A stretch of 64,000 nucleotides of DNA from Wuchereria bancrofti (taxonomy: Eukaryota > Nematoda > Chromadorea > Rhabditida > Onchocercidae), in the NCBI GenBank assembly GCA_005281725.1, contig SSBO01000009.1, positions 3,174,163 to 3,238,162 on the forward strand, in the 5' to 3' direction. The notes under the pieces are model-generated. The model did no database searches. It had not been told where the DNA came from and saw only the letters and a program-made list of their open reading frames with translations. Shown piece after piece: positions 37,733-49,700 of the stretch (within the stretch, counting starts at the first letter, position 1; the number at the start of each line of letters is the position of its first letter). The position numbers and the translations under genes are program-made.

Positions 37733-40700
37733 GTAAGCAGCTGTCCTCGTTAGCTTATCTATTTCTTCAGTACTTCAGAAACTCGTAAGGCTTATGCAGA
37801 GGTTTTATTCATGCTTCTCTGTATTGTGAAAATGAACTTTCGAATTCTATTAAAATTACAAAATTATTAGGTCGGAAACACCAGATAGTTTGTTGGGGAG
37901 TGGCAGTGATGCAGCTGGTGATGAACACATGGAGTATACACGAAATGTGAAGGTTAAATTTTATTATTGATCTTTCCCTAGGTTTAACTAGTAGTACTAA
38001 GCAGCAAATATGTTTACAAAAAAAATGATTAAGTGGCTGAAAGCATGAGCTGTCTTTGAGAGTTGTTTTTAGCCTCTCGAACTGTCGCAGAGCTTTGATA
38101 AGAGATATATTGCACTGTAACACCTCCGGTGTTACTTTATGGTTTAGATAATTTTTTACAAAAAGGTTGACGTTATTGAAGGTTTTACTTGATTTTGACT
38201 CTTTAAAATTGATTTTAATATTTTCAAGGTAACAAAATTATATTGCTTTTAAAGTAATTATTAAACCTTATTTTGCATTGCGATATGGCTGATAATTATT
38301 ATTCTTGGGAGGAGGTGGCATATAGATATCAGCAAGTTTTAGTGTTTACATTGGGATTGTTTATGCAGATCTTATCTCAAAAAATGCATTTCATCGTAGT
38401 TACGTTTACCTCAGCAAATCTTAATGCTTAGAATGGGAACATTTATGCAAATTTTATCTCGAAAATGCATTATGTTTGCCCCAATTCCGCGACATAAAGA
38501 AGTTGCTTCACAATCGATAAATTGATATTTTTGTAGCTGAAAGATTCAGAATCCGAATTTGGTTCTCTAAGCAGCATTAAAATTGGTGATGAAGATTCGG
38601 ATAGTTGTATGGGACGGAAGCCAACAACGGTGATTATCAATACTCCATTCAGTAGTGTGATTACAGAGTATGCTTCTTTCTCCGTTTCAACTTTATATGC
38701 CACGATTTCCTGTTTTGATTTGAAAGGAAAGCGAGGTTGAAATAATGAATAATGATGTGTTAGCCATTTGTCTTAGATCTTTTCATGACACTATCCTTGA
38801 CCTTCATTCTCTAGGAAATGTATTCCGTCCACTCTTTAATGGCAAGTAAAAATATGGCAATTTAGAAGGAATACATAGGCATGTGTGACACATCTTCACA
38901 CAATGTACACTTAGTTTAAGGAATAGTCGAGATACAAAGAGGGTAAACAAAAGTACTGAAGTTTGTCGCACCATTTGCGTATTCTAACACCGGTTATGTC
39001 TCACCATTTATTAGATGCATGTGCTATAAATGATGAATATGCACATTATTATACTGCTTTGGTTTTTGGTTCCTTCTAAAATCTTCATTATAGTCTTTTA
39101 ACTTTAAATTGATCTGTTTTCTAGTCCAGTTTCTGCTGTCCTAGTAATACCTTAGCATCATGTTTTTTTCTTTTCCTTATTTAAAATAACTTTTTTAAAT
39201 TATTCTCTACTTAATAGTTTGAACCTTATTGAAATATGACTGAACTTCTTGATATACTTAATTAATACATTTCTGATGTATGAACGCTTTTTTATATTTT
39301 TAATTTCCATCTATAAAATTACAGGTCACTGAACCTTTCTTAATCTAGCTACAAAATTAGTACTGCAATATCAATGCCCTCATTTCCTTACAAGAAAAAA
39401 ATTCTATCTTTTCATTATCTGATTTTGCCTCTATCTTGCATTTAATTTCTTCTGTTGTTCTGATTTTCATGTATAATGTTTGTGTTTTACTTGAAAATTT
39501 TCACAACAAAAAGCTTTTTTCTCTAAAATAAATTTTTGATCGTAAGATATAATTGAAATTGCAGTCCTGAGGTAGGCCGCAGCATGTAGAGTTTAAATAT
39601 TTTCACTTTATACTCTGTGTTTTATCTTAACTGTTAGAAAAATTATAAGTAGTTTTGACAGTCAAGTTTTTAGTTTTGAATTTCTACAGTTGGCAATTAC
39701 AGTGATAATTTCGAACTGAAGCGGGTGACAACAGAAGTTGTGAGACGTAGTACAAGTGGGATAATGAATGATCAACTTACCAGCTGGGATACTGCTTCAG
39801 CAGCTAATGGTAATTATTTGATCTTAATTGTTTTGGCGCGGTGATTTTAATCCGTCATTAAATTAATAAATGACTTCAAATTTTAGAGAGGAGATTTTGT
39901 ATGAGGAGTTTTCGGTAAATAATCTTCGCTCCTGCTGAATTTGTATTGCTCGTGTTGAAGACGTTTCAAGTTACTTTCCCCATCTTTGCAACTATTCTCG
40001 ATTCTTCACTTTTAGTCAAATATCTGTTCGCTTTTAGAATTCAAAATGATTTTATTTTGGGTTTAATAGATGATGTTATTTCAAACTCTGTGCATTAAAG
40101 GAGAAAACTATAACATGTGTTACTCTACCTATTATTAGAAGGGAAAAATTGCTCTAATTTCTCTTGGAGTGGTTTGATGATTTGAAATCTTGCAAGTAAA
40201 CACCACTTGCTCGTAGGATTTGTGCTTGATAATTTTACTTCATCATTAACATAGGCTTAATATTATAAACTAAAAAAGGATTGAAACTTTAATATTGGAT
40301 TTAAAATGACTGTTTGATCATTCAGTAACATAACTACTGAGTTATTTCTAGTTCTTTTTCTTTACTAGTAATGAATGATTTGGCTTTTTGGTTAATTGTT
40401 GATTAAAATGAAAAAATTTGCCTTGAAAGCATTAATTTTATGACATTGAAAATAGATGTAACGAAAGTAGTAGTATTCAGCTTTCCTCAGTGATTCTTTT
40501 TTTTCTCCCTTCTTTTTTCCTTGATTTTTTATTTCACATTTCTCCATTTCATTTGTTTATCTCTTCTCAATCTGTTATTCTTTTTTCTTGCCCATTCTTT
40601 GCTGAAATTTGGTGGTTCATCCACATACTATTGCTGATTTGGATCATTTTTTTATATTTGTGCGATTTTCTGACCTACCTTTCATGTCACCGACTCGTTC

Positions 40701-43700
40701 ATTCTTGCAGATTTCTCCGATGATGAGCAAACACCAACATCAACAGCTACAGGCGCAGGTAGATCTTTAGGGGCAATGAACTTTGTCCAGCAGCAATTAG
40801 GCGGTAACACGACCGTTGGAGGAGGAGAGGATATATGCACTATAAGCAGTACACCTTTAAATTCACGATTTGCTCAACTATCAGGGACAACTGCCGCAGC
40901 GGTACACTCTAATGGTACCGGAAATGGTGCTGATAGTGTTAAAGGTAGAAGTATAGGCAGTCATGGATCATCAGCTATTGTAGCGGGAAGCAATGGTTTA
41001 ACACGAAAACCACGGAAAAAGTGGGATGATGTGTCACTTAGCCCCACTAGGGGTATGTTTGTTCTTTACAAGCTTGGTCTGAAATCGCCGACAGGGTTGG
41101 CATTCAACTTTAAAATAATCGATGTTAAGTGCCAAAGTGTGACCATTTATCATTTCAGACTTTTCTGATTCTTCCCTTTATTATTAACCTTTCTTCCTTT
41201 ATTATTAGTCTGTTTGAACATACGGTTTATGCGAAAGTGCTCTTTAAAGATTGCAGTTTAAACATTACATTGTGGTCACTCTTGTTACCTTCTTTGTAGC
41301 ATGAATTAACTTATTTAATCGTTTAGATACACCAATTTATGTTTCATCATTAATATCAAATTCATTCGATGTTCCATCCACTGAAACACACGTCTTCCCG
41401 TCATCCATGCAGCCATCATCTTCCAAGGAAAATATGTTAAATAATTTTATGACTATGAACGGTAATCAAATGCAGTATTCACCGAGTTCACCCGAACGAA
41501 ATATTCACAAAAGTTTGTTACTACTAACAAATTTTCAATAGACTTCTGTTTGCAACGCTTTTTTTTAAACTAATGTCTCGATTTCTTATAGGATAGGCAA
41601 AATCCCTATTCAGTATAATAGATCTAAGACGTTACGTTTCGACAGAGCTTTTAAATGAAATACGGTCCTAGATTTGTTTATCCATTAATTTCGTGTGCAC
41701 ATGAATGAAAAAAATACATGAAAAGAAAATGTACATGAATTTTCACTGAGAAAATTTCTTCATAATTAATTTCTTCTTGTAGAAATACCGAATTCCGTAT
41801 CAGAACCAGGAATTGCTGAGTTGCAACAACATGTCTCTTCTTCACTTAATAACACAGTGCGAAGTACTGGAGAATCTTCTGAACCATACATCACGCCAAT
41901 TACAGTTTCGCCCTCAATGTTCTCTCAGTCTCCTAGTTCGGCGTTCAATCGCTCTAGCGTGAAACGTTGCAGTTTAACAAAACGTCTGAAAGGGATCAGA
42001 AGTAATGAGGTTTGTTCTTTTATTCATTGCTTATAATTGAAATTCTCTTCCTGTACCATCATTAGAAGTTCATTCTTTGTAATTAACAAGTGATATTTGA
42101 TTATAATTTGTAAGGGAATCTTGAGAAATTTTATGATACAATGTTTTAAGAACATTTCAAAATTTCTTACAACATAGAGGATATATATTTAGTCACAGAC
42201 AGTATGGACTCCGCCTTTGATTGGTACTAGGCGATCGGCAAGCAATATGCATTACACTACAGTGTCAGGACGAACAATCCCAGTAACACGACGAAGTTAG
42301 TTCAAGATTACTTCCTGCAGTTTATTTTGCTTGAAATATCCTTATTTAAAAAGAATGTTTCAAATGAGATTGTATCCATTGTTTAAGGGTCAAATGTATC
42401 AAACAATTTTTTAGTGGTCCTTATTTTTTCAAAAAATAATTTTTTTTTCTTGAAAGAACAGTACTTCATATTTAGTTTTCCCAGTTCTTAAAATATAATT
42501 TGAATAACTGATTCATCGTCCATCTTTAAGCACTATATTTTATGAAGATTTGCGGTTGTTGCTTTTAATTTTAAATATGTATAGCACTTCAGCACCAGCC
42601 TTCTGTTAGTTATGTGTTGTGTCTTCCTCCTATTGTGTTTTATTACTGGTGATAGCTTTTGAGAATTCGCATGCAGAGCTATTGATTTATTGCTAGTTTT
42701 GAATTCCACACTGATTTCAGTTTTACTTTATTTTTATGTTTTTTTATAAGCCTCACGCCAGCTTTCAGAAAATTCCTCCAACTCCAACTATCGTCATTTG
42801 CATAGACATAAATATGCGTGGTTTTACATGATCAATTACGCCTGTATGCCAAATTTCTCTCTGAGTCAATACCTTCGCTTCCTTATAAATATACTACTTT
42901 GTTGTCTCTGCACTGTGCTTTTGTTTTGCTTTCAGAATCCGACTTGCACATCACTTTGTCGCGTTTATATCAGCAACAACAACAAGAAAAGAATAATTTA
43001 AACACCGCAGTCATAGGTCGAGCTTTAAGTCCACTGGCTCGTTGCCAAGTGATTAATGATGTTATCAAAAATCGACGAATAACAATTACAGGAGGTTTCG
43101 ATTCATTATAGCAAGAAATACTTATAGCTAGAAATATTCACGGCTAGGATTTTGCTAGCATGCTTTTTTGGTGATTTCTGGCCTACTGCTTACTTTGTAA
43201 ATGTGGATGTGGAGAGTTAGTGTTGTAAATTATGGCTTAAATTTATTTACGTTTCAACTGTAGACTGGCAATTTTTGCTTTTGAGATAAAGGAATGTGCG
43301 CTTCTAATGTTGCGCTAAGTTGAAATCTTCCAAATAATTCTAAAAAAATAATTCTTCCAAATAATTTTTTTTTTTGCTGTAATTTCCAGTACTTAGCTGT
43401 TTATTTGCAACTTTTTCACTGGAAGGATGACTCATGGGTTATTCACGATAAATATGCTTCCTAAAACGGAGTTAAAAAGTTTCAATGGAAATTCTTTGTT
43501 TTTGCGAAGGATTCATGACTAAAAAAATTTGTCAGCTAATATTATCCGAAGTCATTGGTTAGCTGTACTTGAAAAGTGAACAATAGAAAAAAAGCACAAA
43601 ATAATTGAAACACCGCTCTTTCCATTTTTTTTTTCCGTTCTCTTACGTTTTTATCTACAGAGTTCTCGATTTTAGCATTAGCCAACAGCTTTTGTTTACT

Positions 43701-46700
43701 TTTGGAAGCATCTCTAAGCTGAGTGCTTGTTTCTATCATGACTAATTAAAGCTTAACACTTCTGCAAACTAAGTAGGCTTGGAAATTTTCAATTTCTTTT
43801 CTTTTTTCAAATTTCTTTTTTTATGAAATAATAGAGTCATTGAAAATGGATTGAAAGCACTTATGACTACGGTAGTTTTAAAAAAAAATGACTGTACAGA
43901 GTTTTACAGTTTTCGACATATTTGACACTCTTATTTGAAATTGAAAGTAAAACGTATTATTTATTCCTTTCCAGAAGATGATTACGCCTCATCTGACCTT
44001 CATTTACGCAGTCGAAGTCAAAGCCCTTCGCAACTCGCTCTCAATGTCCTAGGAAATGGGAAACGGCAGCGACAAGTAAAGAACTTGCTTTGATCACGTT
44101 TGTATAATGCAGATCAAACTTTTTTGAAACATTACATAAGTTTTGCAACTTTCCAGGATTCTGATATGTCAACATATTCAGTTTTAACGATGGCTTCTAC
44201 TCGCTTGACACCATCTTCATCACGGACGAATCTACGAGCTGTCACTCTTAATAAGCAACAATCGTCACAGACGCTAAATCGATTGGCAGAATTGCGTGAC
44301 AGGTCTTTTTATATATAGAAGTATTCACAAGTTATGATTTTAGAGTCAGCTATGGAATGAGTTACTTGAAATATGTCAGCGGTCGATTCTGTCAGATTTT
44401 CTGATTCATTCGTTGCAATCTGCTGTTGTTTAAAATTTAGAAAATTTCAAAAACTGTTGCTTTCCACTGCTTCTGAAACTTATTTGAAAGTTCTGAAGAA
44501 AACATTTCCGTTACCAAATGTAAACTCTAACGTAGAAACTACTAATTTTTACTAGTTTTTTGCGATTCAGTGTTTTTGCAATTCAATGCATGCATACATC
44601 AGAGTAATTTATTTAGAGTTATATAACTCTTGTCTCGCCTGTATTAATCAATAATGACGTTTTTTGTTTGATGATGTTAGATAATTGCCATCTTATATTT
44701 GCTGAACTAGAATATGTCACTCCTTCCGAACATTCGATCATTTTTTTTCACTCATGTCTCTGCATTCCGTAGAGTTTCATTCGTTATAGGTATTTAGCAA
44801 CATATATGTATTTTGAAATAGTTCGTTTGACTGGAAGTATCGGTCATGTTGGAAATATGTCATTCAGTTGTCCTAGAGTAATTTATTTAGAGTTATGCCA
44901 GTTTTTTTTTTTGGAACACTTATTCATCGATTATGTCATTTATATTTCGCAATCCTCTCGTTTGACAGATCATATTTTTTTAGCAGTCTGTTCGACTTGT
45001 ATTAAGTATGTAATCCATGTGATTCAGGTCGAGCAATTTAAAATTTCATGTCATATCATCCACAGTTCTAATTTTATCCGTATACCAGGTGCGGTGGAGA
45101 TCATCAAACTCTGCATTGCATTTATACATTACCTTTCTTACACGTAGACGTAGTATTTTCAACCATGATTGTGGATTTAGCGAATTATTTTGTTGTTAAT
45201 TAATGGAAAGCTTGGGTTATTTGATGTAACATTAATTATTATTTAGGTTACGCAAATCGCAGGAGAATTTGGCTGGACCTCTGAATGATGACAGTTTCTC
45301 AGCAGTTTATCCAAATATTATGTCGCGTTCAAAGTCATTTGGTAATCTTCGGCTAACAGCCGCTGCACCACTTAGTGGAAATCGACCTGGGCTTGGTTCA
45401 CTGCTTAGTACTAATAGCGATGCTGGTAGATCATATCTATCACGGTTAAATGCTGATATCACTCCTGCGTAAGTGATTTCTAAATTACTCCCTTAAATGA
45501 GAATAAATGTTTGAACCGCACTGTAACCTAGGTGTAAGAATCTCTTGTGATAAAGTGAAGTTGTTGTTGGTGTTGTTATTAGATTAGGACTGTTTTATTC
45601 TTTTGTTGGTTTTCAGTAAACTTTTTGAGAGTGTTCACGAATTACGTATTAGTGAATTGCTCACATATTGGACAAACTTCCTTTTCTCATTTGATTTCAT
45701 TTAGTGGTCTTATTCCATTAGTTTTCCCACAACTCCAGCATAAAATTCGTTTAAAGGGAGTGTAACGATAGTTTAATAAGAGGATATACAAAACAAATTT
45801 TAGTAAAAGAGGATATTCCATAACATTTTTCATATTTTTTTTCTGGTGTTTGTGAGAGGATTAGTCATTTTCGTGGAAACATGGTTTTGTCACTTACAAG
45901 TACTAGAATGTCAAGTATTGTTGAATTAATTGAACGTAACTTGAAATAGCTAATTTTCTGCCACTTCTAATTAATTTACAATAAATTTTAGAATGCTAGA
46001 ATTTATAGCAGCTCTTAAGTGAGCTAGTGTCAGGTTGCGAAAGAATTTAAGTAAAAAATCCAAATTTTCTAGTTTTGTTGAAATTGCAACAAGATGTTTG
46101 CAAAGAAGTACTATTTTTATTCCAGAATTTAGCTATCCAACTGTTGGTCGTCATATTTTAAGTAGTAAAATTTGCTTATGTAACGCACATAGCATGAAAC
46201 ATTTTTGATGTGAGATTTAAGCATGCTTTTAATTTATCGTATGATTAGCATATATCGATGCCCAGTTTATTTTCTCTTGAAAAATTCATAGTTTTTCATA
46301 TTTACAGCAAATGATTCAGTAATTTTTAGTGGTGCATCGGGATTGAATATTCGAAATCGTTTGATTGCTCGTTCAGTTGGTAATTTATACAGTACTTCGG
46401 AAAGAAACGACACATTAAATGGTAACAATCTTTTGAGCCAACCAGAAGTACCTTTGGGTGCAAAAACTGAACGAAATTTGGCAAAAACTATCGAGAATCT
46501 GAAGAAAGCGAGGTTTTTGGAAATTTATTTCTTTTTCTGGTTATTAAACTGTTGAGTTTTAAGTTTTTTTTTCCATAGCTTCTTACTGTACGCATTATTT
46601 GGGACAATTTTTTATTCACTGAGAAGTTTAAAAGGCTTGAGTCGTTTTTCCATTCACCAGAAATTGTTTTAGCCAATGAATTAATCATGACAGCAGAAGA

Positions 46701-49700
46701 TAGATGTTTTTAAAGATCAGTATTAAAAGTTATACCCTAAATTAGGCTGAAGTTCGAGATTTATTCTATCCGAAGGTTCTTTATAGTAACCCGGATCTTT
46801 CGAAGTTTGAAGCTAGTGAAGCAAGTGATGTTGTGCTTGAGGCAGAAAATGAACCGGAGCATTTGTTTCCGTTAGCTCTTTCAACACGTAATCAAAAGGG
46901 TAAAGGAGCAGTACAGAAGCGAGTTGGTTTATTTTTCCCTGGTTTAATATCTTTCTAAATAACTTTATGTTTGATATGACGTGGAGGTAAACACAGAGGT
47001 AACTGGTGACAAAGAATAAAAACAAACATCATTGGGACAACCTATAACATTGTTTTGTGTTAGGTTGAAAGATATCAGCCGCGAAGTCGGGTATCTCGAG
47101 ATACGACGAGTGGTGAAAGTGATAGTAATAGTTCAGAAGTTAACGGATCCCCGTTGCTACAGACAGGTGGAACTCTCGGGCAGCAATTTACTCCACGGCG
47201 ATATTTTACCACTATTAATGGCACAAACAGGTTTGAAAATCCAATTCAATTATGGATAATTTTCATCTCAAATCTTTTTAAAATATCTAGATAAAAAGCA
47301 AGTTATCATTTATCTCAGGAGTATATCATGTATTGAAACTATGCCAAGACAAAGTGTTCTTCAAACTCGTCGTATTTTCGAACCACTACAAAGACACAGT
47401 TCTTCAAATACTCAACGTCGAGTTCCAAGTTATTTGGCTCAAAAACTTGCAAGGTTTTGGTTTTCGTTATTCACCTTTTATGTTTATTTGAATTTTTGTG
47501 TTTCCACACATATGCTGATTCTAGAAATGCTGCACTTCACTGAACAAGAAATATGGTTTTCATTTTCTTTCACAAACATCTTTTTCATTCTCGACTTTTT
47601 GCCTAATACTTCATGTATTGTAGTAGTGATATAGTAGCACCAGATGTGGGTAGCGAAGAATATTCGCAGCATTCAACACCATCGAGTGAAGTGGTAGCTT
47701 TCCAGGATTTTGCTGCTAAAACTCATCAGTCAAAACGTAAGTCAAAATATTTTTTGTTCTATTCAAAGAATCTATCTTTTATCTAATTTATGAAATGTAG
47801 AATTCTAAGAATAGAGATTAATTCTATAGATTATTTCTTTGATTTACTTTACGATTCTTCATTAATTACAAAAAGTATCTCTAGAAATGAATTTAGTACT
47901 CAGAAATGCTGATCCGGAAGACTTTTTGGGTTGACTATAAATATTGACATTCTAAAGCTTCTGATGATAAGGAATATTATACCCGATTTCCTAATTCACA
48001 TTTTAGCTTACTTCTGAATTTCTTTTGTTGTAAATATATTGTTTTATATTTCTGTGTTGACATTCAGTGAGATTTTTTTTTCTCGTTATTTGGACCGCAA
48101 TAAGATAGAATAAATTTATTTAAAAATACCTGCCAATACACATTATGTATTGGAAGAGTTTTGAATATTTAAAATGAGATATACTCAATATCGATGAGAA
48201 CTTTTAGTGTTCTAATAGAAATTGGAATATGAAGAATTTCCAAAAATATTTATTCCGACACGAATAATAGCGTCTTATCGTAAAATAGAAAACATTGTTT
48301 AATCTGACCATGGTTGTTTAAAGTATTCAGCATATTATGAGCGCGACTATTCCTTTTATTTCTCTATTCAGTATCTCGTTTTTAAAGAACGACCTACAGA
48401 TTTTTAATTTTATGAGTGCAAGTTTTCAAAAAGAAATATATAGGAATTGTCTCAGTCACTGGACATAAAGAAATTGAGGTATGCAGGACTGGCCTTGACG
48501 ATAATACTGGTAATATTATTAACAAAAAAACAGTAATAGTACTGTTATTGGATTGGTTTTATAAGCTTGAAAGAAATTTATGGTAGACAGCTATTACATC
48601 AAAATCTCTCGTTTCATTGTCTCCCGTACTTCTCTAAGCAGCATTCAATTTATTTGTCCAATTGAATTCCGTGTTTAACTATTCAGAAAATCTGTGGATG
48701 ATCATATTTTGTGTTCTCAATTCCTTGTTTTAGTTGAAATTTTTGCTCGAATTTCTTACTAGTTTACTATAATCCGATCACTAATGGAATCCTTCCTTAG
48801 CGCTCTATTTCTAGAAACCTAAGTTTTTATTCTGTTTTGAGAATCCTAAGTCTATAATTTGCTTTTTGTCATGTATCTTATATGCGGGACTGCTGGATCT
48901 TCTTGTGTGGATGTTGTTGTGCGTTTCAGTCTATAAGACTACTAGATTTCAACCTTTTTAAAGGATTTTGATTTTAGAATTTCAAACTAAAATTTATTTT
49001 TATAATACTGGTATTGGTAGCAAGTATTTCATATTTTTGTGGCATTAGTAATATTTCTACAGAATTGTTCTGAGTTCATTCATAATTCGTTTCGTTTTAT
49101 TCTTTTCTATTTCCTAGATCCAAATCTTAAAAGCCGATTATTATGGTTAAAAGACGACACAGAATTTATATATTAGTCTACTTCTCTCTATGCATTGGTA
49201 GCTGTCGTAATCCATCTGGTGGTATGATCACAAATATTTTATTGATATCAGTGATAGTATTGTGGTGACCTTTAAGTGCGATTAGGGCGTTCATCAGACG
49301 AAGTTCATTTAGAAGGTTTAAAGTTATGAATTTGCCCTCTTCTTTGCGGATGGTCGATGGTCATTTATCATCTACTATCATAATAAGGCAGCAGTAATTG
49401 ATAACCTTGCAATAATTCCTTCATTACTGCTGTTATCACTGCGATTTTTGCTACTATTATTAATAATATTATATTTTCGATTACTGATATTATTGATAAC
49501 GAGTAACTTTTGAGTATTTCCAAGTATTAATATTCCATTTAGCATGAAACGACGTAGCGTTACGTTTACGGACAGTCCACCTGAAGTAATTGATAACGGT
49601 AATGATTGCTACAACATTTGTTCTTCTTTACCAACCCGCAATATTTTCCTCTGGCTACAGTTAGCAAAAGTTGAGGGAAGGGGACGAAAATATGCTTCAG

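Noticed and set aside
46579..46710. 44-codon plus frame beginning LLTVRIIWDNF
   Set aside because: Used whole, its start does not match the phase-2 donor at 46513. Only its 3' part (46635-46705) fits and was kept.
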